Origin: a virus
DNA: 64,000 nt
Virus record (IMG/VR): IMGVR_UViG_3300044632_001003
Span: 1 to 64,000 of that record
Reading direction: 5' to 3' (one strand)
Shown: one piece after another, positions 7,419 through 16,042 of the stretch
Position numbering within the stretch: position 1 is the stretch's first letter
Layout: the number at the start of each line of letters is the position of its first letter
Notes under the pieces: model-generated
Seen by the model: only the letters and a program-made list of their open reading frames with translations
Told to the model about the DNA's origin: nothing
The model's database searches: none
Translations under genes and position numbers: made by a program

Positions 7419-8881
7419 TAGTTTTTAAGCGGTATGTTTACAATATCATAATTAAAGTTTTCTTCGTTATAAACTTTGATTCTTTCTATTAGATGATTGA
7501 GTGTATAATTTTTTCTTGACTTGTAACTAATATCATCGGCAATGTCATATAGAGTTGCCTTTGTTTTATTGTCACCTTTTCTTAGGACTCTTCCGATTGA
7601 TTGGAGGTTTCTGATTCTTGATTTACTAGGGGAAGCAAAGATGACATTATGTAGATTTCTTATGTTAATACCAGTAGAAAAAGTCCCGTAAGAAGCAACT
7701 ATTATTGCATTGTTTTCTTTTTCAGTAATTTCTCTGACTTTTTCTCGGTCCTCAGTATCTACACCGCCATGAACAAAGAAGACATGACGTTCTTCAACTG
7801 TGCTACTATTTATGAGTTCGTACAAAGGTTGTCCATGACCCTCTACTCTTGAAAATAGAATTAAAGTATTACCTTTAAGATCAATGGCAAGGTTTCTTAT
7901 AAACTTATTGCGCTTTTCATGGTTGATAATATACTGAACTTCTTCTTCAAAGTTTTCAAACTTATTTGGTGGATGTTTCAATAGAAGAATATTAATATCC
8001 AGTTTGGCAACGTGACCCTTCTGCATCAGTTCCTCTGTTCTGATGATTTTGTATGAAGGACCAAATAAACCTTCTAAAACCCACTTATGTGTTTGTGTGC
8101 CGTCTAGGGTTCCTGTAAAACCGTAACGATATTTTGCATCTGAAAGTTTTGTCATTATAGATACTAATGACTTTGATTTAAACTGGTGTGCTTCATCTCC
8201 AACGACCACATTAAATCTTGAGAAATATTGTCGGGGAAGTTTGTAGATGGACTGCCAGGTCGTAATGATTACCTGAGAGTCTGTTTCTCTTTCTTTACCT
8301 GCATAAATCTTGTGGCAATATGAACCCACATCCCACCCATAATCTGCAAAGTCTTTATACATCTGCTCTACAAGGGATGTCGTCGGCACGACTATCAGAG
8401 TATTTTGTCCTTTCTCAACGTAATATCTCACAATCGAATATATCATCAACGACTTTCCAGAGGCAGTTGGAGATATCAACAACTTTCGATTATGTTTTAA
8501 AGCGTCGTATACTCCCTCAACTTGGTATTCGCGGGGAGCATACTTGCAAATAGAAGTCATATAATCCTTGACTCCCTCTTTTGAGATCATATCATTGACT
8601 TCAAAAGGAAGACCATAAAACTTATTGTTTGTAAACTCATAAGTGTATTCATGAGTTTCACAGAAACGGGTAAGTTTATCTAATAGACCGACATAGATTT
8701 CGCCCGTCTGTGTATTGAATAAACGTATCTTTCCGTCCCAGTGTCTATTGCGAAACTGAGGCATGAATTTTGCTCCAGGCACATCAAATGTGAACTGATC
8801 CGCAAGTTCATAATAGACGTGTGGTTCTGCTTTTATCTGAAGATATACCTCATTCTTTTTCGATATAACCAAGTGTGACAT
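7418..8881 (-). CDS. uvsW: UvsW-like DNA/RNA helicase
   Basis: The protein has 487 residues. It is an SF2 helicase with Walker A (SPTASGKS, residues 137-144), the DEAH box (GDEAHQ, near 228-233) and C-terminal motif VI (QSIGRVLRKGD). The N-terminal domain (HLVISKKNEVYLQI...) matches the DNA-binding region of T4 UvsW. UvsW unwinds R-loops and branched recombination intermediates, switching replication from origin to recombination mode. A late-type AATAAATA promoter lies 22 nt upstream, as for T4 uvsW, which is a late gene. It follows a terminator that isolates it from uvsY. Confidence 0.93.
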   Translation of the reverse strand: MSHLVISKKNEVYLQIKAEPHVYYELADQFTFDVPGAKFMPQFRNRHWDGKIRLFNTQTGEIYVGLLDKLTRFCETHEYTYEFTNNKFYGLPFEVNDMISKEGVKDYMTSICKYAPREYQVEGVYDALKHNRKLLISPTASGKSLMIYSIVRYYVEKGQNTLIVVPTTSLVEQMYKDFADYGWDVGSYCHKIYAGKERETDSQVIITTWQSIYKLPRQYFSRFNVVVGDEAHQFKSKSLVSIMTKLSDAKYRYGFTGTLDGTQTHKWVLEGLFGPSYKIIRTEELMQKGHVAKLDINILLLKHPPNKFENFEEEVQYIINHEKRNKFIRNLAIDLKGNTLILFSRVEGHGQPLYELINSSTVEERHVFFVHGGVDTEDREKVREITEKENNAIIVASYGTFSTGINIRNLHNVIFASPSKSRIRNLQSIGRVLRKGDNKTKATLYDIADDISYKSRKNYTLNHLIERIKVYNEENFNYDIVNIPLKN

Positions 8882-8902
8882 AAGTTCATATCAATACAAA
8901 AA

Positions 8903-8910
8903 TATTTATT
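8903..8910 (-). promoter_or_regulatory. T4-type late promoter (AATAAATA)
   Basis: AATAAATA on the minus strand, 22 nt upstream of the uvsW ATG and immediately after the uvsY terminator. Confidence 0.6.
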
Positions 8911-8915
8911 GACAT

Positions 8916-8939
8916 AAAAAAGGGGGTCAATTGAACCCC
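8916..8939 (-). terminator. Rho-independent terminator after uvsY
   Basis: A GGGGT/ACCCC stem (8935-8939 with 8923-8927) closes a 7-nt loop and is followed by a T6 run (8916-8921). The uvsY stop codon lies in the stem-loop. Confidence 0.8.
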
Positions 8940-9358
8940 GCTTGGAACCTATGCCATTCAATAGCATTTTTGATTTGATATGTGCGATTAGAAATTGTCT
9001 TGATAACTTCCTCAAGAAACTTCAACATAATGTCATAGTATCTTATCTTGAGTTCTACCTTAGAAAGTTTTTCATCGCCATCCATATGCCTCTGTAATGC
9101 CTCTTTGTCCCTAACTTTATATGGAAAGGGTTCTTCTTCATACACCTCTATAGGTGCCTTTCCTGTGTAGTAATTATGACGTTCTAATTTAACTCTGTTA
9201 TAAGTCTCCCTTGCCCTTTCACGCAATAAAGTAATTGTGTTGTAGATTGTATAATACTTAGCATGAAGTTGCGGTATTTTTAAAGACTCATCATGTAAAT
9301 TGTCAGGGTCGATGACAGAATCTCTCTGCCACATCTCCTGAATTTCATCAAGATTCAT
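8927..9358 (-). CDS. uvsY: UvsY recombination mediator
   Basis: The protein has 143 residues (T4 UvsY has 137). The typical opening MNLDEIQEMWQRDSVID is followed by a long helical segment ending in a basic stretch (KFLEEVIKTISNRTYQIKNA). UvsY loads the UvsX recombinase onto gp32-coated single-stranded DNA. The ATG overlaps the end of the upstream tail-tube-like gene (ATGA type), and a strong terminator follows. Confidence 0.92.
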   Translation of the reverse strand: MNLDEIQEMWQRDSVIDPDNLHDESLKIPQLHAKYYTIYNTITLLRERARETYNRVKLERHNYYTGKAPIEVYEEEPFPYKVRDKEALQRHMDGDEKLSKVELKIRYYDIMLKFLEEVIKTISNRTYQIKNAIEWHRFQAGFN

Positions 9359-9900
9359 AGGGGTTTGCCGTTTTTATCCAGGATATTATAGACAGTATAC
9401 TTGAAAGTGGCATCTGCTGTAAAGTAGGAATAGTCCTGTTCCTTCGCATCAAAAGTCAAAGAACTTAAAGACACTGGGTATAAATCTTTAAATTTAATTA
9501 TAGCAATATCTCTAAAGTTGCTATTTAAAATATGAAGAGAACCATCACTGAAAACAAGATTTGGATCTCTTATATCATCTTCATTTGTTGTCAGTTCTTT
9601 ATATTGACTTGTGGATTCTGGAAATCCGATTCCAGTTAACCAATTATGTACAGAAGAATAATTTTCTAGATTTTCATCAACTATAAATGATAAACGAAGA
9701 TCTCCGTATGTTAATTTTTCCCCTGGAATATCAATATTTTTTAGGTATGATGGTTGTATTGCAGTTGCTAAGCTAATTTCTGGGATATTTGCGGAAGACG
9801 AAAAGAAATCAACCTTTGGATATTTTGCTAATGAAAATTTAAATCCAATTGGCGATAAAAAATTCCTATTCGAAATTTGTTTAGCAAAAGGTGATGCCAT
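9355..9900 (-). CDS. Tail-tube-fold protein (gp19-like; gp3 or gp48/54 position candidate)
   Basis: The protein has 181 residues. The central part (FKFSLAKYPKVDFFSSSANI, then GEKLTYGDLRLSFIVDENLE and VHNWLTGIGFPES) can be aligned by eye with this phage's own gp19 (the ANLP...TVPFRGR...WTITVINDTDF...FEKWMNSI region). It therefore looks like a tail-tube-fold paralogue, as tube-cap or baseplate-junction proteins gp48 and gp54 are in T4. In other cyanomyoviruses the gene between gp23 and uvsY is often labelled gp3. I am confident that it is a tail protein but not of the exact T4 counterpart. It follows the gp23 terminator. Confidence 0.7.
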   Translation of the reverse strand: MASPFAKQISNRNFLSPIGFKFSLAKYPKVDFFSSSANIPEISLATAIQPSYLKNIDIPGEKLTYGDLRLSFIVDENLENYSSVHNWLTGIGFPESTSQYKELTTNEDDIRDPNLVFSDGSLHILNSNFRDIAIIKFKDLYPVSLSSLTFDAKEQDYSYFTADATFKYTVYNILDKNGKPL

Positions 9901-9912
9901 TGTGTTTTATTT

Positions 9913-9920
9913 TTATTTAG
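9913..9920 (-). promoter_or_regulatory. Candidate late promoter variant (CTAAATAA)
   Basis: CTAAATAA on the minus strand between the gp23 terminator and the ATG at 9900. Only 12 nt separate it from the start, which would leave a very short leader. The same octamer recurs before gp20, the 682-residue gene and the 112-residue gene. Confidence 0.35.
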
Positions 9921-9922
9921 AT

Positions 9923-9948
9923 AAAAAAAGAGGGTCTTGCGACCCTCT
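9923..9948 (-). terminator. Rho-independent terminator after gp23
   Basis: A perfect 8-bp stem (AGAGGGTC / GACCCTCT, 9929-9936 and 9941-9948) with the loop GCAA on the minus strand, then a T7 run. Strong terminator behind the major capsid gene. Confidence 0.9.
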
Positions 9949-9968
9949 GAGTGATATGTGAATCGAGA

Positions 9969-11390
9969 TCACATTAGGTTGGTTACCTTTACTCTTCTGT
10001 AGTAACGGTTTGCGTTTGCCTTGAGGCGTCCTAGACCCGCAGTGGTTCCCTCAGCGAATGGGTTGGCAACTAGACCATAACGGGTCTTAAAGCCAATCTT
10101 AGGCTGGAAGGTGTTCTCACCAACGGCACGTACCATTTGGAGAGGAACATATGGGCAATAGAACAGACCAGCATCGTAAGGTGAAGAACCCTTATAACCG
10201 ACAACGTAGTACTGGTTAGCAGATACGTTTGCCGAATATGGGTCAATATATACACGATACTTGCCTTGGAGAACACCAGCGAAGGTGTTACCAGTGTCAT
10301 CAACGTTGAGGTTAGCGTTGAGTGCAGGGGTGTAATCAAGAACACCTGCCATGGTGAGTGCCGAAGCAACGTCAGCAGAGCAGAGGATCATGTTACCCTT
10401 GCCACGACGAGTTCTCTGGGCGATAGCGTTTGCATCACGCTCGATCTGGAAGATCAGACCCTTGAACTTCTCAACTGACCAACGACCGTTGGAGTCAACG
10501 TCGAGGTCGAAAGTACCAGCGGTTGCAGTATTAACAGCAGCACCAGACTCAGCAATCTTGTAGATGGTACGAATAACTTCGCGGTTGATTTCAGCAAGAA
10601 TCTCAGTTGAGAGAATGTTTGCTAATTCAGCCTCAGCATTCAGACCGTGGATTGCCTTGAGGTCTTGAGCGAGTTCTAGTGAGTACTCAGCTTTCAGAGC
10701 TCTTGACTTAGCGGTAACGGTGACTTTCTCGATCGAGAATGCCATCTGGTTGAACTGGTCGCCAGAGCCATCACCTAGGTCTTCTGCATAATCGGTACGC
10801 ATACCCTGACCAACAGGATATGTAGTAGCGGTTTGTGAACCTTCTGGGTTCAGGAGACCTGGGTTAGCAGCACTTGCGTGACCAGCGGTAGTACCGAAAC
10901 CAACGGAAGCACCGTCAGAACCAGCAACATAAAGACCAGACTCAAGATCGAATCCGTCGTTCTGACCTGAATATGCGGTATTTGCTTCGTCGAAGAATGC
11001 TTCGCCGTTAGCAGCAGCATCCATGGTTCCGTACTTGGAACGCATTGCGAAGATGAGTCCAGTAGGACCGTTCATTGGTTGAACGCCTGCGAGGTCATAA
11101 GCGACCAGGTTAGGCATTGAACGTCTGATTAGGGAGATCAGAACAGGGTCGAAACCTGCGACAGGTGAAGAAGCAGCACCACCAAAACCAGCATTACCAG
11201 TGCTTGAGAAGGTGTTTACGGTTGGAGCTTCATAGAGAAACTGACGCTCTTCGCGGAGAGCGGTCTCTTGGTTCTCTAGCAGGATAGCGGTAACAGCTCT
11301 ACGATGAGAATCTTTGATTGGATCAAGACCTTCGTAATCGAGAACTGGACTCCACTTCTCCTGCAATTGTTCTGCATTGAACATTTGCAT
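9969..11390 (-). CDS. 23: gp23 major capsid protein precursor
   Basis: The protein has 473 residues (T4 has 521). The N-terminal propeptide (MFNAEQLQEKWSPVLD) ends near FLYE|APTV at residues 51-58, which fits the gp21 protease consensus (L/I-x-E, then A/G/S), so cleavage after Glu54 is inferred. The mature part shows typical cyanophage gp23 sequence, including PNLVAYDLAGVQPMNGPTGL and the EKVTVTAKSRALKAEYSLEL segment. It forms the hexameric shell assembled around gp22. There is no NATAAATA motif directly upstream; AGAGGT just before AAACCCCC may serve as a ribosome binding site. A strong terminator follows. Confidence 0.97.
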   Translation of the reverse strand: MQMFNAEQLQEKWSPVLDYEGLDPIKDSHRRAVTAILLENQETALREERQFLYEAPTVNTFSSTGNAGFGGAASSPVAGFDPVLISLIRRSMPNLVAYDLAGVQPMNGPTGLIFAMRSKYGTMDAAANGEAFFDEANTAYSGQNDGFDLESGLYVAGSDGASVGFGTTAGHASAANPGLLNPEGSQTATTYPVGQGMRTDYAEDLGDGSGDQFNQMAFSIEKVTVTAKSRALKAEYSLELAQDLKAIHGLNAEAELANILSTEILAEINREVIRTIYKIAESGAAVNTATAGTFDLDVDSNGRWSVEKFKGLIFQIERDANAIAQRTRRGKGNMILCSADVASALTMAGVLDYTPALNANLNVDDTGNTFAGVLQGKYRVYIDPYSANVSANQYYVVGYKGSSPYDAGLFYCPYVPLQMVRAVGENTFQPKIGFKTRYGLVANPFAEGTTAGLGRLKANANRYYRRVKVTNLM

Positions 11391-11439
11391 GGGGGTTTAC
11401 CTCTTTTGAAGTTTAAGTTTGACTGGTATTATCTAAAAA

Positions 11440-12546
11440 TCACTTTTTAGCGACTCTACCAAGAGTCTGAAGATAAGCTTCCATCATTGTCGAAACTGAT
11501 TGAGTCTCTTCAGTAATGGTTTCTTCAGTAATGTGGTCAGAATCGTCTTTTTGAGCACCAGCATTTGATGGGAAGTATGATTCCCTCAGGGTTACTAGTT
11601 TCTCACGATAGGTATCTTCACTATCAAACTCAACATTTTCGGCAAGAGAAGCGAGCTTGTCCTTCTGAGAAAGTGCAAGACCTTCAGCGACATCTGCAAA
11701 GATTACATCAGCAACTGACTCGGCTAATCTTCTATTAAGAGCAACATTCTTTTCGATTTGCTCGTTGAGTTTAGACTCCATTTCATCTAGTTTATCTACC
11801 ATACTCTCTAAAACATCATATTTATCTTCAGGGATTGTTACATAATGATCTTCAAAAAGACTCTTCATTCCAGTGAGGAATGATTCAGTCATTTCGGTCT
11901 TCAGACCGTGCTCAACTGCGAGTTGATTTTCTTTAATCCACTCGTCAGCAACATACTCTAGGTAAGCATCAACTCTTTCAGTGAGTGATACTTTGATTTC
12001 TTCGATCTCTTCTACGATAGCAGCTTCATATGCTGCTTGCATCTCTTCTTTGACCGTGGCAACTTTTGCCTTGATTGCAGCTTCGAAGATTGTACGTGCT
12101 TTCTCTTGGAATTCCTCAGAAAGCTCTTCACCAGCAAGAAGGGCATTGACATCCTCTTCAATGTCATACTCTTCTTCGGTTTCTTCTTCAACAACTTCTT
12201 CAGCAGCCTCTTCAGACTCACCTTCAGCTTCGACTTCGGTTTCTGCTTCTGCTTCAACTACTTCAGCATCTTCCTCATCTTCTGCTTCTTCCTTCATCGC
12301 CTTCATAGGCTCAGCAGGCTTAGCACCACGATTAACGATATCATGAACAGTTTTGACTCTTGGTTCAGCAAGTTTTGCTGAATCGTCGTCTGCACGATAG
12401 TTATCTGGGGTAGGGCCACCTAAATCTTCCCAATTGCCAGTTTGCCCAGGTGCAATACCTGTGGTTAGCTTTGGCATTGGTTCGGCGGGGGCGGCTCCTT
12501 TGGTTACTACGTTTTCCATTTCTTGTAAATTGCTACCAACGGACAT
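11440..12546 (-). CDS. 22: gp22 prohead scaffold core protein
   Basis: The protein has 368 residues, longer than T4 gp22 (269). It is highly acidic in the middle (runs of Glu/Ala/Asp, residues about 85-135), followed by long coiled-coil helices. The pattern GAxPAEPM occurs twice near the N-terminus (about residues 17-24 and 74-81), a small internal repeat. gp22 is the main scaffold, degraded by gp21 during maturation; several L/I-x-E sites are visible. It has its own TATAAATA promoter and precedes gp23. The Ser-rich and Phe-rich plus-strand frames opposite it are artefacts of its biased composition. Confidence 0.9.
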   Translation of the reverse strand: MSVGSNLQEMENVVTKGAAPAEPMPKLTTGIAPGQTGNWEDLGGPTPDNYRADDDSAKLAEPRVKTVHDIVNRGAKPAEPMKAMKEEAEDEEDAEVVEAEAETEVEAEGESEEAAEEVVEEETEEEYDIEEDVNALLAGEELSEEFQEKARTIFEAAIKAKVATVKEEMQAAYEAAIVEEIEEIKVSLTERVDAYLEYVADEWIKENQLAVEHGLKTEMTESFLTGMKSLFEDHYVTIPEDKYDVLESMVDKLDEMESKLNEQIEKNVALNRRLAESVADVIFADVAEGLALSQKDKLASLAENVEFDSEDTYREKLVTLRESYFPSNAGAQKDDSDHITEETITEETQSVSTMMEAYLQTLGRVAKK

Positions 12547-12576
12547 TTGTTTAGATATTTGGATATAATCTATATT

Positions 12577-12584
12577 TATTTATA
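12577..12584 (-). promoter_or_regulatory. T4-type late promoter (TATAAATA)
   Basis: Exact TATAAATA on the minus strand, 30 nt before the gp22 ATG, in the gap between gp21 and gp22. Confidence 0.75.
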
Positions 12585-12586
12585 AA

Positions 12587-13237
12587 TTATAGATTTGAAA
12601 GAAATTCCTGGAACAATTCAATTTTGTTTTCCTGGAGTCTTTTTTCATCAACAAGAGTGTTGATTCTTTTCTGAGTTTGTTCGGCAAGTCTTTCACGAAG
12701 AATTCCACCTTCCCAAACCCACTCTTTACCTTCCATAATTCCCTGAACAAAAGCATCAGGAGCAGAAGGGTCGGCAACGATATCTGCCGCAGTTGCAAGC
12801 ATGAAATCTTCGCCAACAATTTTGTGACCTTCGTTGGTCATTTTTAATGAACCAACACCACGAGAAGAAACGCCGAGACAAACACCTTCACCAATGAGGG
12901 ACTTTGCAATCTTACCCATTGGAGTTTCTAGGAGTTGTGCCTTACCAATAAAATTAGTTCCCTTTTGCTCAAGAGAAACAATCTTATGAGAAACACGGTC
13001 AAGATTGACGGTAGGACCATCAGGATGGCCAAGTTCTCCTAAAGCACGACCTTTAGCAACAAAGGCTTCATTATATCTTTCGACTTCTCTTGAAAGAGTT
13101 GCCATTGGATACATTCTTCCATTGCGATTGCAAATATCACCTTGAAGGAAAATACCCTCAATATACATTTTCTTTTCAGCACCTTTTCCTTCGGTGATGA
13201 ATTTTACCTGTTGTACTTCTTCTGTGATGAGTTTCAT
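12587..13237 (-). CDS. 21: gp21 prohead core protease
   Basis: The protein has 216 residues (T4 has 212). It is a herpesvirus-assemblin-like serine protease: the conserved His lies in ALGELGHPDGPTVNLDRVSH and the nucleophile Ser in CLGVSSRGVGS. It processes gp23, gp22 and internal proteins at L/I-x-E sites once the prohead is complete. It sits between the core-protein genes and gp22, as in T4. Confidence 0.95.
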   Translation of the reverse strand: MKLITEEVQQVKFITEGKGAEKKMYIEGIFLQGDICNRNGRMYPMATLSREVERYNEAFVAKGRALGELGHPDGPTVNLDRVSHKIVSLEQKGTNFIGKAQLLETPMGKIAKSLIGEGVCLGVSSRGVGSLKMTNEGHKIVGEDFMLATAADIVADPSAPDAFVQGIMEGKEWVWEGGILRERLAEQTQKRINTLVDEKRLQENKIELFQEFLSNL

Positions 13238-13238
13238 T

Positions 13239-13502
13239 TTAGTTTGTAAATGCTACTTTATTTGCTTTAATTGCACTGCTAGACCAAATAACATCAGAAG
13301 GTGGTTTTGCTAAAAACTCAACAGATCCCCCTGGCATTGCAAAATAATTTGTTGATGCAGCACCAACTAAGGTACTAATTCCAACTGTCACAATTCCTGC
13401 AGTATTGTTATACAAACGAACGCAAGTTGCATCACTGATACTTGATGCAGCCCCTGCTGTCGTTGGTGTTGTTACTTCTGTTGCAACGATTTTGGTAAGC
13501 AT
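13239..13502 (-). CDS. Small beta-rich hypothetical protein in head cluster
   Basis: The protein has 87 residues and is Ala/Ser/Thr/Val-rich (ATCVRLYNNTAGIVTVGIST, then NYFAMPGGSVEFLAKPPSDV). It reads as a small beta-sandwich of the type seen in head decoration or tail-fibre proteins. The ATG overlaps the stop of the upstream 57-residue gene as TAATG. It occupies the place between the core protein and gp21 where T4 has gp68, but composition does not fit gp68. A virion role is inferred from context. Confidence 0.7.
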   Translation of the reverse strand: MLTKIVATEVTTPTTAGAASSISDATCVRLYNNTAGIVTVGISTLVGAASTNYFAMPGGSVEFLAKPPSDVIWSSSAIKANKVAFTN

Positions 13503-13675
13503 TATGCTTTTTCCTCTTCTGAATCTACTTCTTCCATACTGAATAAAGAGTTAGCTACTTCTGGGCGAAGTGCTTCAATCTTTTCCCCAGCTTTTGCAAA
13601 AAGTGCATCTTTAATTTGTGCTGAAATATCTGAGGGGGAAGCATCAGACACTACCATGTTAATAAGGTCTTCCAT
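13502..13675 (-). CDS. Prohead core protein, gp67/gp68-like candidate
   Basis: The protein has 57 residues: MEDLINMVVSDASPSDISAQ, then IKDALFAKAGEKIEALRPEV, ending in an acidic tail SMEEVDSEEEKA. It is helical and acidic, and directly follows gp20 in gene order (upstream is intergenic; transcription proceeds to gp21). This fits the small acidic prohead core proteins gp67/gp68 of T4. It is preceded by an exact TATAAATA late promoter and coupled by TAATG to the next gene. Confidence 0.65.
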   Translation of the reverse strand: MEDLINMVVSDASPSDISAQIKDALFAKAGEKIEALRPEVANSLFSMEEVDSEEEKA

Positions 13676-13697
13676 TTTTTTAATATAGTAATATGAT

Positions 13698-13705
13698 TAT
13701 TTATA
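13698..13705 (-). promoter_or_regulatory. T4-type late promoter (TATAAATA)
   Basis: Exact TATAAATA on the minus strand, 22 nt before the ATG at 13675, just upstream of the end of gp20. Confidence 0.75.
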
Positions 13706-13707
13706 TT

Positions 13708-15396
13708 TTAGATCTTCCCGCCTTTTGGTTCTGGTAAAACCCCTGCTTCAGTTGCATCACCACTTGGAGCTGGCGGTTCAATTGGAACTTCTCCCATTTG
13801 ACCATTTATTTGATCTCCACCTGCAGGTTGTTGAGGTAGAGGTTCTCCAGTAATTGGATCAACTTGAGATGGGTCTGGAAGAATTCCTTTTTTAATTTCA
13901 TCCTCAATTTGCTCATCAATCTCAATAATTTCAGAATCAGTTTGGCGAAGAATTCTTTTTCTTACATATTCTGTTGAGTAATACTTACCAATGTAAGGTT
14001 CTACTGTTGCAAGAATGCCAAGTCTATTTTGAATAAGTTCTGCTTCTTTAAGTTCAGCAAACTGATTATCATATAAAAAGTCATACTGAATATGATCACT
14101 GATTTTTTCCCAATCTTCTGCTGCAATAATGTTCTTGAGAATCAATTGCGTCTTCAATAAATCATTGAATAAATTTGCAAATCTTTTTCTAAGTCTTCCT
14201 ACAAATTTAGAGAAATTGAGTTCATCTCTGAGAATCTCTGATGAACGACCAAGATTGAATCCATCCCCACCGCCAGGTAGTCTTGATTCTGGAACACCTA
14301 ATGAACGATACAATTTCTTTTGGAAATATTCAATGTCAGAAAGTTCTCCAAGATTTTGCCCGCCAGGAAGAGTTGTGATTTCTGTACCACGACCACCCTC
14401 TCTTCTTGGAAGCCAAAAGTCTTCAAGCATGGACATCATTTTTTTATCATCACGAATCTCACCTGTATTTGCATCATAGACCATTTTATTTCTATAACGC
14501 ATCATCACATCTTTAAGGTATTGCTCTGCCTTTACCTTTGGAAGATTACCAACATCGATGTAGAAAATTCTGCGTTCTGGAGCACGAGATAATCTATAGA
14601 TAACCAAAGAGTCCTCAATCATTCTTAGTTGATTGAGTGCTTTGATTGCCTTATGTAGATATGAAAGAACTGTACTTTTATTTCTATCGATTAATCCAGA
14701 AGTACAATATGTAATTGAATCTTTTGCAATTTTGATTGTACCTTTTTGTCCAGTGAATCCTGAAAATCCACCAGGACCTTTCATACTATCTTGAGTATAT
14801 ACAAAATACTCTTCGATTTCAGGATAAGTAATACTTTCTTTAGTATAATTAAGATTGGCAGTTTGAAGTTTATTTGGATCTCTTTTCTTTTCTTGTCTAA
14901 TGTGCTTAATTTTTAGTGGGTCAATGTATCTTAATTCCTTGATGCCATCTGTTGGATTTTTAAGATCAATAACCTTTAGATAAAAAATTCTTCCATCAAC
15001 ATACCAATTTCTAAAAATTTCGTGACATTTTTTGTCAAAGTCTAAAATTTCTTTGATATATTTAAACTCTTCTCTAATTGCAGATTTTAATCTATCACTA
15101 GCATTCAAATTTGAAAGTTCAATCTCTACAGGGGAATCATACAAATCGCTAACGATTGCTTCATTTACAACATCTTCAATGGCTTTATCACATTCTGGGT
15201 GTAAAGCCATTTCACGATATCTTTTGATTAAATCAAACTCAGTTCTATATACCCCTTCTATATCAACATACTGACCATAAAATCCAGATTGGAGATAGAA
15301 ATCAACCCCGTCCTCATTATTAGGGGGGACGGGGGATGCTATGGATTTGGATTTTTGTTCTGAATCTTCAATCGAAAAACCAAAAAGTTTCGCCAT
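13708..15396 (-). CDS. 20: gp20 portal vertex protein
   Basis: The protein has 562 residues (T4 has 524). It contains characteristic gp20 segments used in cyanophage surveys: YREMALHPECDKAIEDVVNE, LRYIDPLKIKHIRQ and FYIDVGNLPKVKAEQYLKDV, then GGGDGFNLGRSSEILRDELN. It forms the dodecameric DNA gate at one capsid vertex, nucleates head assembly and docks the terminase. The C-terminal 70 residues are Pro/Gly-rich (DPSQVDPITGEPLPQQPAGG). Upstream lies a CTAAATAA motif and an AGATAAATT near-match to the late promoter. Confidence 0.97.
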   Translation of the reverse strand: MAKLFGFSIEDSEQKSKSIASPVPPNNEDGVDFYLQSGFYGQYVDIEGVYRTEFDLIKRYREMALHPECDKAIEDVVNEAIVSDLYDSPVEIELSNLNASDRLKSAIREEFKYIKEILDFDKKCHEIFRNWYVDGRIFYLKVIDLKNPTDGIKELRYIDPLKIKHIRQEKKRDPNKLQTANLNYTKESITYPEIEEYFVYTQDSMKGPGGFSGFTGQKGTIKIAKDSITYCTSGLIDRNKSTVLSYLHKAIKALNQLRMIEDSLVIYRLSRAPERRIFYIDVGNLPKVKAEQYLKDVMMRYRNKMVYDANTGEIRDDKKMMSMLEDFWLPRREGGRGTEITTLPGGQNLGELSDIEYFQKKLYRSLGVPESRLPGGGDGFNLGRSSEILRDELNFSKFVGRLRKRFANLFNDLLKTQLILKNIIAAEDWEKISDHIQYDFLYDNQFAELKEAELIQNRLGILATVEPYIGKYYSTEYVRKRILRQTDSEIIEIDEQIEDEIKKGILPDPSQVDPITGEPLPQQPAGGDQINGQMGEVPIEPPAPSGDATEAGVLPEPKGGKI

Positions 15397-15425
15397 TTTA
15401 TAACTTGAATTTATCTATTATTCTA

Positions 15426-15433
15426 TTATTTAG
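15426..15433 (-). promoter_or_regulatory. Candidate late promoter variant (CTAAATAA) before gp20
   Basis: CTAAATAA on the minus strand, 29 nt before the gp20 ATG and overlapping the gp19 stop codon. The same octamer precedes other virion genes in this window. A second weak match, GATAAATT, lies between it and the start. Confidence 0.4.
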
Positions 15434-16020
15434 TTGATGTTTTCTCCACCCGCTTGAGGAGCATTACCCTTGATAGCTTCCCACCAATGCACTTGCATCT
15501 CAACTGTGAATTCCTGAATGCCCTCAGTATCATACGAAAGGTTAATTGGAGCAATATTAGTTGGGAAGATATCATAGAAATGATATGCTCTCAGAGTTTC
15601 TCCACTACGATCTAACTGATAGACAAATGCATCTGCTTGATAAGATGCAGGATCAGTTGAACCAGTGTTATCAGATACTCTGTTGATTGAATTCATCCAC
15701 TTCTCAAATGCCGAACGAATTGCAAAATCAGTATCGTTGATAACGGTGATTGTCCAACTATCAAAGGTTCTGTCGCCAGCAACATGAAGAACACGACCTC
15801 TAAATGGAACGGTCACATCCGAAATGTTCGAAGCAGGTAAGTTTGCTGCTTTAACTAAGAATCTTGCTTTATCAAGAACTTCTGAACTTGCTGGAGCAAT
15901 ATCTGGGAATGAAAGTACAACCTCAAACAGGTTGCTTCTAGCACCACCACCAGTCAGCTTACTCTTGAAGTCGGTAATCTTTCTTAATGGGGGTGGATTT
16001 AATTGGGTTCTGGTAGCCAT
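15430..16020 (-). CDS. 19: gp19 tail tube protein
   Basis: The protein has 196 residues (T4 has 163). It contains the tube-fold core (RFLVKAANLPASNISDVTVP, then WTITVINDTDFAIRSAFEKW) and a C-terminal WWEAIKGN segment. It stacks as hexameric rings inside the gp18 sheath. It sits directly between gp18 and gp20 as in T4. The gap to gp18 is only 22 nt and has no promoter motif, so it is probably read through from gp18. Confidence 0.93.
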   Translation of the reverse strand: MATRTQLNPPPLRKITDFKSKLTGGGARSNLFEVVLSFPDIAPASSEVLDKARFLVKAANLPASNISDVTVPFRGRVLHVAGDRTFDSWTITVINDTDFAIRSAFEKWMNSINRVSDNTGSTDPASYQADAFVYQLDRSGETLRAYHFYDIFPTNIAPINLSYDTEGIQEFTVEMQVHWWEAIKGNAPQAGGENIN

Positions 16021-16042
16021 AGTTTTAAAACCTCTAAGTTAA

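Noticed and set aside
11981-12381. Ser-rich and Phe-rich plus-strand frames
   Set aside because: They are the antisense image of the Glu/Ala-rich stretch of gp22.
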